From contig SVTM01000021.1 of assembly GCA_015063785.1 (NCBI GenBank), positions 1 to 49,277 on the forward strand: a stretch of DNA of 49,277 nt. The letters run 5' to 3'. The DNA comes from Oscillospiraceae bacterium. Lineage in GTDB: Bacteria; Bacillota; Clostridia; Oscillospirales; CAG-382. Under the pieces are notes generated by a model that was not told the origin of the DNA, did not search any database, and worked only from the letters and a program-made list of their open reading frames with translations. This document shows, one piece after another, positions 14,453 to 22,903 of the stretch (positions are counted from its first letter, which is position 1; every line of letters starts with the position of its first letter). Position numbers and translations under genes: made by a program.

Positions 14453-15796
14453 TTAAATAATATCACACACCATATAGCCGTTGCCTCTTTCGTCTTCGCG
14501 ATAATGCAACTTGCAGTGGTGCATTTCTGACGACAGGTCACGGTCGGTTTCTTGGGAAAGAAAAACTTCGATATAATGGGGAGTGTGCCCTGCAAAAAAG
14601 CCTTCGGCGTTCTTTTCTTCAAAAATAACGGTGGTATCTTTGCCGTCGAAGCCTTTAAGTACTTCGTTGCGCGTGTCAAGCATCACTTCTTTAAGTTTTG
14701 CGGCGCGTTCTTTTTTCACAGTTTCTGTCAGCTGGTCGGGAAAATCCGCCGCAGGCGTACCTTTGCGCTTTGAATATGGGAAAATGTGAACGTAAAGAAA
14801 TGCGCACTTTTTCACAAAATCACAGGTCTCAAGAAAATCTTCCTCGCTCTCTCCCGGAAATCCGACAATGATGTCTGTGGTAAAGGTGACGTCGGGGATA
14901 TGCTGCTTAAGCTTTGTCAGAACGTCAAAGAATTGCTTTGTGTTGTATTTTCTTTTCATTCCGCGCAGAACACTGTCGCTTCCGCTTTGAAGAGAAAGAT
15001 GAAAATGCGGGACGGCGTGCTTCATTGATGCAAGAGCGCAAACCAGCTCGTCTTTTATAACGGTTGGTTCAAGCGATCCCAGGCGTATGCGTTCTATCCC
15101 TTTCACCTTGTCAGCCGCTATAAGAAGCTGTGCAAGACTGCAGCCGCAAAGATCTTTTCCGTACGCCGCAGTTTCGATGCCCGTAAGCACCACTTCCTTG
15201 TAACCTGCATCGGCCAGCACCGAAAGCTCTTTTATAACGTCACCGGGGGCTCTCGAACGAATCCTTCCTCTCACGCTTGGAATTATGCAGTAGGTGCATT
15301 TGTTTTCGCAACCGTCAACTATCTTCACAAAGGCGCGTGTACGCTCAGAATGGGTAATACTCATTTGGTCGTATTCGCAAATTTCAGAAATATCGCAGAT
15401 GTTGTTGCAAAAATCGGTTTTGCCTTGTCTTTTCAAGGCGTCGCAGGCAAACTGTGCCACACGGCTTTTGTCGGCGTTGCCGAAAGCAGCGTCAAGCTCT
15501 GTGATCTTTGCAATATCATCTTTCTGTGCCTGTGTGAAGCATCCGATGGCAATAACGATAGCATCGTCTCCGCCGATTTTTCTCGCTCTTCTGATCATCT
15601 GCCGCGATTTCTTGTCGCTTTCTCCCGTGACGGTGCAGGTGTTTATGACATAAACGTCGCACTTTTCGTCAAAAGAGGATAACGAAAAGCCGAGTCTTTC
15701 AAAGTCCTCGGCAATTGCTTGTGATTCATATTGATTCACTTTGCACCCGAGGGTGCAAAGTGAAACTTTTGGCTTGTTGTCGGAAAGGGCGATCAT
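14453..15796 (-). CDS. mtaB: tRNA t6A37 methylthiotransferase MtaB
   Basis: 447 residues. A radical-SAM enzyme that converts t6A to ms2t6A at position 37 of ANN-decoding tRNAs. The N-terminal UPF0004 domain holds cysteines C18, C54 and C86 for the auxiliary iron-sulfur cluster. The radical-SAM motif is CENKCTYC (C163, C167, C170). A C-terminal TRAM-like domain follows. The subgroup (MtaB rather than MiaB or RimO) is chosen from the opening VSLCTLGCKVNQYES. The start overlaps the gpmI stop codon as ATGA, so the two are translationally coupled at the end of a four-gene operon. Confidence 0.93.
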   Translation of the reverse strand: MIALSDNKPKVSLCTLGCKVNQYESQAIAEDFERLGFSLSSFDEKCDVYVINTCTVTGESDKKSRQMIRRARKIGGDDAIVIAIGCFTQAQKDDIAKITELDAAFGNADKSRVAQFACDALKRQGKTDFCNNICDISEICEYDQMSITHSERTRAFVKIVDGCENKCTYCIIPSVRGRIRSRAPGDVIKELSVLADAGYKEVVLTGIETAAYGKDLCGCSLAQLLIAADKVKGIERIRLGSLEPTVIKDELVCALASMKHAVPHFHLSLQSGSDSVLRGMKRKYNTKQFFDVLTKLKQHIPDVTFTTDIIVGFPGESEEDFLETCDFVKKCAFLYVHIFPYSKRKGTPAADFPDQLTETVKKERAAKLKEVMLDTRNEVLKGFDGKDTTVIFEEKNAEGFFAGHTPHYIEVFLSQETDRDLSSEMHHCKLHYREDERGNGYMVCDII

Positions 15797-17457
15797 TTTA
15801 CTTCGATCATACTTTCGTCCCAGATCTCGGGAGCTTCATAACCCATGAGATTAACGAGGGTTGCGGCAACGTTTGAAAGACCGAATGTGCCCTTGTCTTC
15901 CTTCACGGTGTAAAGATCTGCGAACTTGTTGTCGTAGATGATACAGGGAACGGGGTTGAGGGTGTGGCTGGTCTTTGCCTTGAAAGAGCCGTCATCGTTT
16001 TTGGCGGGCGCCTTGGTTTTCTTGTTGATCTCGTACATTTCGTCAGCGTTTCCGTGGTCTGCGGTGATAAGGGCTACGCCGCCGAGCTTGTCAACTGTTT
16101 CAATAATTCTCTTGAGGCAAAGGTCAAGAGCCTCAACAGAAGTGATGGTGGCAAGATAGTTACCTGTGTGACCAACCATGTCTCCGTTGGGGAAGTTTAC
16201 GCGCATAAAGCGGTATTCGCCACCTTCTGCGGTTTCGATGAGTCTGTCGGTGATCTCGGCACACTTCATCCAGGGGCGCTGTTCAAAGGGAACAACGTCA
16301 GAAAGGATCTCTTCGTATTTTTCTGTTTTTTCGTCAAATTTTCCGCTCTTGTTGCCGTTCCAGAAATATGTTACGTGGCCGTACTTCTGTGTTTCGGAAA
16401 GGGCGTACTGTGTAACGCCGGTGTTTGCAAGGTATTCGCCAAGAGTTCCTGTGATCTCGGGGGGAGATACAAGATAACGAGAGGGAATGTGAAGGTCGCC
16501 GTCATATTCGAGCATGCCTGCATATGTTACGCTGGGATAGTTTACTCTGTCAAACTTGTCAAAGTCCTTGTCGTCAAAAGCCTTGGAGATCTCGATGGAT
16601 CTGTCGCCGCGGAAATTGAAGAATACAACGCTGTCGCCGTCGACGATCTTGCCCACGGGTTCGCCGTTTTCGGCAATAACGAAAGCGGGAAGATCCTGGT
16701 CGATACAACCAACTTCGGCTCTGTAGGTTTCAACGGCTTCCTTTGCGCTGGCAAAAGCTCTGCCTTCGCCGAGCACGTGCGTGTGCCAGCCGCGTTCAAC
16801 CATTGCCCAGTTTGCTTCGTATCTGTCCATAGTGATGTTCATTCTTCCGCCGCCCGATGCGATCTTTGCATTAAAAGTTGCGTCGTTAATGGATGCAAGA
16901 AATTCTTCGAAGGGATTGATATATTCAAGAGCAGATGTTTCGCCAACGTCGCGGCCGTCGAGAAGAATGTGAACGCGCACGTTCTTAACGCCGTCTTCCT
17001 TTGCGCGGACGATCATAGCCTTAAGGTGGTCGATGTGGGAGTGAACGTTTCCGTCAGAGAAAAGACCGAGGAAATGAAGAGTTTTTCCGCTGTCTTTAAC
17101 AGACACAATCTGCTTCCATGCGTCAGATGCAAACATCGCTCCCGATTCAATGGACTTTGTAACAAGCTTTGCACCCTGTGCAAAAACCTGACCTGCGCCA
17201 AGGGCGTTGTGTCCAACCTCAGAGTTACCCATGTCGTCGTCAGAGGGGAGTCCAACCGCAACGCCGTGTGCCTTCAGCTTGAGCACGGGATATTTGGACA
17301 TAAGCATGTCGAGAGTGGGAGTAAGAGCGTTCTTTACGGCGTTGCCCTCAGAGTCGGGCGCGATGCCGATGCCGTCCATGACAATGCAGAATACGGGACG
17401 GGACTTTGCAAGACCGCAGTCGGTTTTAAATGTGAGCTGTTTAAGAGTATTATTCAT
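15793..17457 (-). CDS. gpmI: 2,3-bisphosphoglycerate-independent phosphoglycerate mutase
   Basis: 554 residues from the ATG at 17457, which follows GGAAACGAAA. A longer in-frame reading exists upstream but lies inside the previous gene. The alkaline-phosphatase-superfamily metal site starts VMDGIGIAP (D28). The catalytic serine is S79 in GNSEVGHNALGAG. HGNADEMYE near the C-terminus gives further metal ligands. The enzyme interconverts 3- and 2-phosphoglycerate in glycolysis. The length fits the longer (about 550 residue) subgroup. It overlaps the lipoprotein gene upstream by 8 bases and mtaB downstream by 4. Confidence 0.95.
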   Translation of the reverse strand: MNNTLKQLTFKTDCGLAKSRPVFCIVMDGIGIAPDSEGNAVKNALTPTLDMLMSKYPVLKLKAHGVAVGLPSDDDMGNSEVGHNALGAGQVFAQGAKLVTKSIESGAMFASDAWKQIVSVKDSGKTLHFLGLFSDGNVHSHIDHLKAMIVRAKEDGVKNVRVHILLDGRDVGETSALEYINPFEEFLASINDATFNAKIASGGGRMNITMDRYEANWAMVERGWHTHVLGEGRAFASAKEAVETYRAEVGCIDQDLPAFVIAENGEPVGKIVDGDSVVFFNFRGDRSIEISKAFDDKDFDKFDRVNYPSVTYAGMLEYDGDLHIPSRYLVSPPEITGTLGEYLANTGVTQYALSETQKYGHVTYFWNGNKSGKFDEKTEKYEEILSDVVPFEQRPWMKCAEITDRLIETAEGGEYRFMRVNFPNGDMVGHTGNYLATITSVEALDLCLKRIIETVDKLGGVALITADHGNADEMYEINKKTKAPAKNDDGSFKAKTSHTLNPVPCIIYDNKFADLYTVKEDKGTFGLSNVAATLVNLMGYEAPEIWDESMIEVK

Positions 17458-18061
17458 TTTCGTTTCCTTTCTTTTCGTCAATAACCGATGAGATGGTGTC
17501 GTCAACGTCTTCCTTCTCGGCAAGACCTCTGGAATAATCTATGGCATCGGTGATCGTCTTTACGATACCGTGGCAATCCTCATGAACAACGAAGCATACG
17601 AAAAGACCTGCGGTCTTGGTAGCCGCGCTTTCAGCCTGCTTTGCAGCTTCCGCGTCATAGTCGTTGTAAATATCGATAAGCTTGCCGGGAAAAGCGTTAA
17701 GAGCGTCTGTTGCGGCCTTAAGACTGTCCTTGTCCTTGGCAAGACCAATAAAGATTCTGTCGAGGTTGGGATATTCAAGCTCGCCGTAGGCATAAACTTT
17801 CGAGAAATAGGACATATCAAGATCTCCGAATTCGCCCGAAACGCTTGCTTCGTCAATAACGTACATTCCGTTTTCGGAAGGAGCGTAGACGGCGTCGATT
17901 ACGTCGATTATGTCGTTGAAGTATATTTCTGATGCGGCAACGTCGGTTGCATTCTGCTCATTGTTGCCGTCTTTGCTTTCGGTTGTTTTTGTGCAGGCGC
18001 AAAAAGACGCGATAAGAAGTGCGCTGCAAAGAAGAAGAATTAAAAGATTTTTAGTTTTCAT
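17450..18061 (-). CDS. DUF4358-type lipoprotein
   Basis: 203 residues. A lipoprotein signal peptide (MKTKNLLILLLCSALLIASFC with lipobox ASFC-AC) is followed by an Asn/Glu-rich linker. A globular part follows in which MYVIDEASVSGEFGDLDMSYFSKVYAYGELEYP resembles the DUF4358 family common in Clostridia. It is anchored on the outer face of the membrane. The function is unknown. It overlaps the SGNH lipoprotein gene upstream by 11 bases and gpmI downstream by 8, so all are expressed together. Confidence 0.75.
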   Translation of the reverse strand: MKTKNLLILLLCSALLIASFCACTKTTESKDGNNEQNATDVAASEIYFNDIIDVIDAVYAPSENGMYVIDEASVSGEFGDLDMSYFSKVYAYGELEYPNLDRIFIGLAKDKDSLKAATDALNAFPGKLIDIYNDYDAEAAKQAESAATKTAGLFVCFVVHEDCHGIVKTITDAIDYSRGLAEKEDVDDTISSVIDEKKGNENE

Positions 18062-19130
18062 TGGTTACCTCCGTGGTGTTTTCATATGTAGCTTCTTGTT
18101 CCGGTGCTGTATCGCTTTCGGTAACTGCATCGGGGGTTGGCTCCGTTTCAATAACAGGAGCGGTCGCCGGTTCTTCTGTTACGTACAGGGGAATCGCAGG
18201 GAACGAAACAGGTGCTTTTCCGGTTTCTATAAGCACCGTCGCGTAGTCAATAAGTGTCTGTTCCCAGATGGTATATGCCTTGTTTGTCAGATGAACATAA
18301 TTGTCGCTGGTGTATTCGTCTGCAAGAAAACCGTTTTCGCTGATGATGGGGGACATGACATCAACGAAATATCCGCCGTTCTCGGCACACCATGCATTCA
18401 GACGGAAATTCAGGTCATACAGCTGATTGCGGTAGTCAAGCGCTGTGGCTCTGTCCATCTTGTTGGGGTTTGGAGATTCCACGGGATAAGTGGTGCTGAC
18501 GATGAATATCTTGATATCGGGGCATTTTTCCTTTATCTTGCCGATAAATTCAACGTAGTTTTCATAATATGTTTTGGGAGTGACGCGCACGTCGTTAAGT
18601 CCAAGGCTTATGAAAACTTTGTCAACCCCGGCAATGGCAAGAGCGTCCTCGGTCTTCATTTTTTCGCCCTCGTAAAGGGGGTGATACGACTTTTCCGTAA
18701 CGTCCGAAAGCGCGTGTCGCGCCGCAAAGCTTGAAAGGGTGAGAAAAGTGGAGTTTGTGGTTGCGGTAACTCCTCGTGCCGAATAAAGCTGCAACCCGTG
18801 CATAACAGAGTCGCCAACAAAAGCGGCAGTGTTGTAAAAGCTTTCGAGCGTTTCGCCCTCAAATGGGTTTGTAGGTTCGACGACAGGAGGAATTTCTTCT
18901 TCCTGTTCCTGCTCTTTTTGGTCGTCGGTTTCGGGGATTACGTCGGTGGATTCTTCGTTTTCCGAATCTATTCCGTCGACATTTATGTCATTTTGTTCAT
19001 TATGTTCTGTGTTTTCCATAGAATCTGCGATTTCGCCATCTGTGTTTTCGGCTTTCTTTTCACAGGAGCAAGCGGCGGTCAGAACAAGAGCCGCGGCCGA
19101 AAATGCGAGAATTCTTTTAAATCTGGTCAA
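18051..19130 (-). CDS. SGNH/GDSL-family hydrolase, lipoprotein
   Basis: 359 residues starting at a TTG (19130-19128) with GGAGG 8 bases upstream. The lipoprotein signal ends LTAACSC. A long acidic linker follows (to about residue 85), then a C-terminal SGNH domain with block I FVGDSVMHG (catalytic Ser), SLGLNDV (block III Asn), and DNYVHLT (Asp and His of the triad). Such surface esterases deacylate or deacetylate polysaccharides, peptidoglycan or lipids; no substrate can be chosen. It is first in the operon with DUF4358, gpmI and mtaB. Confidence 0.85.
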   Translation of the reverse strand: MTRFKRILAFSAAALVLTAACSCEKKAENTDGEIADSMENTEHNEQNDINVDGIDSENEESTDVIPETDDQKEQEQEEEIPPVVEPTNPFEGETLESFYNTAAFVGDSVMHGLQLYSARGVTATTNSTFLTLSSFAARHALSDVTEKSYHPLYEGEKMKTEDALAIAGVDKVFISLGLNDVRVTPKTYYENYVEFIGKIKEKCPDIKIFIVSTTYPVESPNPNKMDRATALDYRNQLYDLNFRLNAWCAENGGYFVDVMSPIISENGFLADEYTSDNYVHLTNKAYTIWEQTLIDYATVLIETGKAPVSFPAIPLYVTEEPATAPVIETEPTPDAVTESDTAPEQEATYENTTEVTNEN

Positions 19131-19172
19131 TTGTGTCGCCTCCGTAGAGCATATTACTTCGCATACTCAATT

Positions 19173-19201
19173 ATTATATCATTTTATTTTATTTTTTTCA
19201 A
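19173..19201 (-). promoter_or_regulatory. Promoter of the SGNH-DUF4358-gpmI-mtaB operon
   Basis: On the minus strand TTGAAA (19201-19196), a 17-base spacer and TATAAT (19178-19173). Confidence 0.8.
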
Positions 19202-19209
19202 TATCAATA

Positions 19210-19238
19210 TTGCATTTTTTCCAAATATATGGTAAAAT
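19210..19238 (+). promoter_or_regulatory. Promoter of the small membrane protein gene at 19263
   Basis: TTGCAT (19210-19215), a 17-base spacer and TAAAAT (19233-19238). It is divergent from, but not overlapping, the promoter at 19173-19201. Confidence 0.7.
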
Positions 19239-19262
19239 ATTTGTCGAAAGGGGAGATATTTT

Positions 19263-19835
19263 TTGTTGAAGAGAGACGAAAACGAAGCATTGAGCATGAA
19301 TTATGCCGAATATACCTGCGCCGTGAAGTGCGAAGGCAAATTGCTTCTTAAAAGGATCATACTTATATTATTCTTTCTTGCACTCTTTGTTGCAGGCACA
19401 GCCGCCGTTTGCGGCTGGATCATCTACGCGCCCACACTCGAGCTCATCGTTATCGGCGTGTGCGGTGTCGGTTATTTCTTTGCCTCATCACGGCTCAAGA
19501 TAGAGTACGAATACATAATCGCCTCGGCACAGGTCGAGTTCGACGTGATCTACGGCGCCCGTACGAGAAAAGAGCTTTTCACCATCTCGCTGGACGATGT
19601 CGAAAGGATCGCTCCCTACAACTCCGATACCGCAAAGTACATCGAAAACAAAAATGTCAGCAAGAGCTATGATTTCTGCTCGAGCAAAAAGTCCAAGCGC
19701 CGCTATTTCATGCTTGTCAGAAAAGACAGATCCAACTTTGTGATCTATTTCGACGCGGTTGCCCGCACTCTTGATGTTCTGAAATTTTTCAGGGCTTCCA
19801 TCGTCGAGATTGACAAGGAAATATACGATCTGTAA
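19263..19835 (+). CDS. Hypothetical membrane protein with two transmembrane segments
   Basis: 190 residues starting at a TTG seven bases after AGGGGAG. Two hydrophobic segments (about residues 37-58 and 62-80) form a hairpin. A soluble C-terminal part follows, with FDVIYGARTRKELFTISLDDVERIAPY and a basic stretch KKSKRRYFMLVRKDRSNFVIYFDA, resembling PH-like domains of small Clostridial membrane proteins. No function is known to me. It is a single-gene unit with its own promoter and terminator. Confidence 0.8.
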   Translation: MLKRDENEALSMNYAEYTCAVKCEGKLLLKRIILILFFLALFVAGTAAVCGWIIYAPTLELIVIGVCGVGYFFASSRLKIEYEYIIASAQVEFDVIYGARTRKELFTISLDDVERIAPYNSDTAKYIENKNVSKSYDFCSSKKSKRRYFMLVRKDRSNFVIYFDAVARTLDVLKFFRASIVEIDKEIYDL

Positions 19836-19848
19836 ATACGAAAATCAA

Positions 19849-19883
19849 GGCTGCGTCACAAATTATGACGCAGCCGATTTTTT
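19849..19883 (+). terminator. Terminator of the gene at 19263
   Basis: GGCTGCGTCA and TGACGCAGCC form a stem with a short loop, followed by GATTTTTTGC. Confidence 0.85.
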
Positions 19884-19983
19884 GCTTTTTGCCGCCTTTT
19901 TTCCTTTTTTGACCTTCCATGATAATAGACGGTTTTATTTTCAAAATGTTCCGCTATTTTTCATGTTTTTTCGATAATTATAT
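19884..19983. other. AT-rich spacer without a recognisable feature
   Basis: About 100 bases between two terminators of convergent units. I see no open reading frame with a ribosome site and no RNA motif. Confidence 0.6.
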
Positions 19984-20019
19984 AAAAAAACAAAGCAGAT
20001 GGTTTCCTGCTTTGTTTTT
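19984..20019 (-). terminator. Terminator of the DUF3048-argS-yebC-DUF4430 operon
   Basis: AAACAAAGCAG and CTGCTTTGTTT form an 11-base stem. On the minus strand it is followed by a T-rich tract. Confidence 0.8.
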
Positions 20020-20026
20020 CGTTATC

Positions 20027-20416
20027 TTATTCAAAAGAAAGCTGTGTCCAGTCGAGATAGATAAGCTCAATCTTGTCGCCGTCGGCAGGAACGTAATCCT
20101 TAACTCCAACGTCGCAAAGTTCGCCGTTTACGTAAAACATCCAGGCGTTTGTGTCGCCGTTTTCCAATTCACCGACCAATGTAACATACCCTTCATCAAT
20201 ACCTTCGATCGCAAGGTCGTTTTTGTTGCAAAGCTGTCTGAAGTATTCGCCTGCTGCAGATGCATCGGGAAGTGAAAGAGTTTCGGAAAGGGTTTCGTTG
20301 TCGATCTGGTTTATAATAAAGACTTCAACGTTCTTTGTGCTTTCCTGCGACGCGCATGCGGCAAATGCAAAAAGACAAATAACCGATATAAACAAAAGTG
20401 AAACAATTCTTTTCAT
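20027..20416 (-). CDS. DUF4430-domain lipoprotein
   Basis: 129 residues. Lipoprotein signal MKRIVSLLFISVICLFAFAAC, then a single DUF4430 domain with NAWMFYVNGELCDVGVKDYVPADGDKIELIY. This small beta-grasp-like domain resembles the C-terminal part of transcobalamin and occurs in surface proteins of Firmicutes. A ligand-binding role is possible but unproven. It is the last gene of the argS operon, three bases after yebC. Confidence 0.85.
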   Translation of the reverse strand: MKRIVSLLFISVICLFAFAACASQESTKNVEVFIINQIDNETLSETLSLPDASAAGEYFRQLCNKNDLAIEGIDEGYVTLVGELENGDTNAWMFYVNGELCDVGVKDYVPADGDKIELIYLDWTQLSFE

Positions 20417-20419
20417 AGA

Positions 20420-21151
20420 TTATTCGTCCTCGTTTTCCCAGTTGTGCCAAACGTTCATAACGTCGTCGTTGTCTTCAAGCATTTCGAGAAGTCTGTTCAT
20501 CTTTGTAACGTCGTCTTCTTCAGTAAGAGTTACATAGTTTGCAGGGATCTTGGTCTGTTCAGCCGATGCGAATTTGTAGCCGGCGTTTTCAAGATATTCG
20601 CAAACGTTCGAAAAATCTTCGGGTGCCGTGTAGATCTCAAAAGCACCTTCTTCGGACAGAATATCCTCGGCACCTGCCGAAAGAGCATCGTCCATAAGCT
20701 TTTCTTCGTCGATGCCGTCGTCTTCGATGACAATAAGACCCTTGTCAGAGAAGAGGTAGGATACACAGCCTGTCTGACCGAGGTTTCCGCCAAACTTGTC
20801 GAAATAGTGACGCATATCTGCGCCGGTTCTGTTTCTGTTGTCGGTGGTGGCTTCAACGATAACAGCAACGCCGCTGGGGCCGTAGCCTTCGTAGTTGAGT
20901 GTTTCGTAGTTTGCCGTGTCGTCGCCGCCCGATGCCTTCTTGATGATTCTTTCGATGTTGTCGTTGGGCACGTTGTTGCTCTTTGCCTTGGTGATAAGGT
21001 CTTTAAGCTTCGAGTTGGAAGCGGGATCGGGTCCGCCCTCGCGGATGGCAATTGTCATTTCTTTTCCGATTTTTGTGAATATTTTTGCTCTCTGAAGGTC
21101 GGTTTTTTCCTTCTTGTGCATAATATTCTTCCATTTAGAATGTCCGGACAT
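20420..21151 (-). CDS. YebC/PmpR-family transcriptional/translation regulator
   Basis: 243 residues, normal length. It opens with the family signature MSGHSKWKNIMHKKEKTD and contains GGNLGQTGCVSYLF, both highly conserved. Members bind DNA as regulators; recent work on relatives points to relief of ribosome stalling at proline runs. It lies 25 bases downstream of argS and 3 bases upstream of the DUF4430 gene. Confidence 0.95.
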   Translation of the reverse strand: MSGHSKWKNIMHKKEKTDLQRAKIFTKIGKEMTIAIREGGPDPASNSKLKDLITKAKSNNVPNDNIERIIKKASGGDDTANYETLNYEGYGPSGVAVIVEATTDNRNRTGADMRHYFDKFGGNLGQTGCVSYLFSDKGLIVIEDDGIDEEKLMDDALSAGAEDILSEEGAFEIYTAPEDFSNVCEYLENAGYKFASAEQTKIPANYVTLTEEDDVTKMNRLLEMLEDNDDVMNVWHNWENEDE

Positions 21152-21176
21152 AAATTATACTCCTTTGTTATGTTGA

Positions 21177-22883
21177 TTAAATATTTTTCGGTGTTTTAAG
21201 ACAGATAAGAGAAAGACCGTTCTTAAGAACAGCGGCAGTGGCAGAAACAAGCGCGATTCTTGTGTTTCTGATCTTTTCGTCCTCGGCTTTAAGTACGGGG
21301 CAATCGTGATAGAATCTGTTGAAGCTTTGGCATACGTCAAGAAGATATCTCGAGATAACCGAGGGTTCAAGCTCTTCGCGTGCTTGATTAACCTTGTTGG
21401 GGAATTCGTGCAGAACACGCAAAAGATCCGCTTCAAATTCGCTGGTGATAACAAGCTTTTCGGTGTCGATCTTGTGGTCTGCCTTGTCGGTAATACCTGC
21501 GCATCTTGCGTATGTGTACTGAACGTAAGGACCTGTGTTTCCTTCAAAGTTCAAAACTTCGTCCCACACAAAGCTTACGTCCTTGATTCTGTTGTTTGAA
21601 AGGTCGTGGAAAATAACGGCACCAACACCAACCGCCTTTGCGATCTCTTCCTTGTCTTCAAGGTTGGGGTTCTTTTCGTTCATGATCTCAAGGGTTTTTG
21701 AAATCGCTTCGGCAAAGATGTCTTCAAGCAGTACTACGTTTCCTTCTCTTGTCGAAAGCTTTGTGCCGGCAATGCTGACGGTGCCGAAGGGAACGTGCAC
21801 CAGCTTGTCCTCCCAGTCATAGCCCATAAGGCCGATGACCTTGAAGAACTGTGCAAAGTGCAAGCTCTGACCTGCGGAAGTGACGTAAATGCACTTTTCA
21901 AAATCGTATGTATTTTTTCTGTACATGGCGGCGGCAATATCGCGGGTGGCGTAAATTGTCGAGCCGTCGGATTTAAGAATAAGGCAGGGGGGCATGTTGT
22001 AATCGTCAAGCTTTACGATATGTGCTCCGTCGTCAAGGGTAAGCAGGTTCTTTTCGCGAAGCTCCTTTACAATGTCCTCGGCTTTGTCAAAATAAAAGCT
22101 TTCGCCGAGCCACGATTCAAATTCTGCGCCGATAAGAGCATACGTCTTTTTGTATTCGGCGATACTCAGCTCGATAAACCATTTCCAAAGGTTGTAGCAT
22201 TCCTCGTCGTGCTGCTCAAGCTTTGCAAAAGCTTCTCTTGCTTCGTCGTCAAGAGCCTTGTCGTTTTCGGCTTCCTTGTGGAATTTAACGTATATTTCGT
22301 TGAGCGCCTTGATTCCGCGGGCCTCAATATCTTCCTTCGAGCCCCACTTTTTGTATGCCACGATAAGCTTGCCGAACTGAGTTCCCCAGTCGCCAAGGTG
22401 GTTGACACCCGTGCAGGTGTAGCCACTGAATCTGAAAAGATTTTTTATCGACTGACCGATAACCGTAGAGCGGAGATGCCCGATATGGAAGGGCTTTGCC
22501 ACGTTGGGTGAAGAATAGTCGATAACGACGTTCTTGCCCTTGCCCATGTCGTTCGAACCGTATTTGTCGGGATCTGCCACAATGTCCTTAAGGGTTTCAC
22601 AGTAGGTTGCTTCGTCGATGAAAAAGTTCAGATATCCCGATACGCTTTCAATGTTTTTGAAGATCTTTTTCACATCTTCGTTGCCGTCAAGATCAGCCTT
22701 CAGTCCGTCTGCGATCATGGGAGGCGCTTTTCTCAAAACACGGCTTAGTTTAAAGCAGGGAAGCGCGAGATCGCCCATTTTTTTGTCAGGCGGAAATTCA
22801 AGCATGTCCGCGATCTGCGAAACTGTGAGAGAATCAATGCTCTTTGATAAAAACTCCGCCGCGGCTGTTTTGTAGTTGTACAT
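21177..22883 (-). CDS. argS: Arginyl-tRNA synthetase
   Basis: 568 residues. Class Ia aminoacyl-tRNA synthetase that charges tRNA-Arg. The N-terminal additional domain is followed by HIGH at residues 133-136 (PFHIGHLRSTVIG). The second signature is present as KLSTREGNVV, which replaces KMSKS as is usual in many ArgRS. The DALR anticodon-binding domain forms the C-terminus. It is the second gene of its operon, 20 bases after the DUF3048 lipoprotein gene. I found no T-box leader. Confidence 0.96.
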   Translation of the reverse strand: MYNYKTAAAEFLSKSIDSLTVSQIADMLEFPPDKKMGDLALPCFKLSRVLRKAPPMIADGLKADLDGNEDVKKIFKNIESVSGYLNFFIDEATYCETLKDIVADPDKYGSNDMGKGKNVVIDYSSPNVAKPFHIGHLRSTVIGQSIKNLFRFSGYTCTGVNHLGDWGTQFGKLIVAYKKWGSKEDIEARGIKALNEIYVKFHKEAENDKALDDEAREAFAKLEQHDEECYNLWKWFIELSIAEYKKTYALIGAEFESWLGESFYFDKAEDIVKELREKNLLTLDDGAHIVKLDDYNMPPCLILKSDGSTIYATRDIAAAMYRKNTYDFEKCIYVTSAGQSLHFAQFFKVIGLMGYDWEDKLVHVPFGTVSIAGTKLSTREGNVVLLEDIFAEAISKTLEIMNEKNPNLEDKEEIAKAVGVGAVIFHDLSNNRIKDVSFVWDEVLNFEGNTGPYVQYTYARCAGITDKADHKIDTEKLVITSEFEADLLRVLHEFPNKVNQAREELEPSVISRYLLDVCQSFNRFYHDCPVLKAEDEKIRNTRIALVSATAAVLKNGLSLICLKTPKNI

Positions 22884-22903
22884 TTATCTTTTCCTTTCGT
22901 TGG

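Noticed and set aside
15964..17484. 506-residue plus-strand open frame
   Set aside because: It lies exactly opposite gpmI, has no ribosome site, and its translation is rich in Cys, Val and Phe without any known motif. gpmI on the other strand has all catalytic motifs.
22884..22903. T-box or other leader for argS
   Set aside because: Only 20 bases separate it from the upstream gene, and the operon leader (24155-24191) is too short for a T-box.
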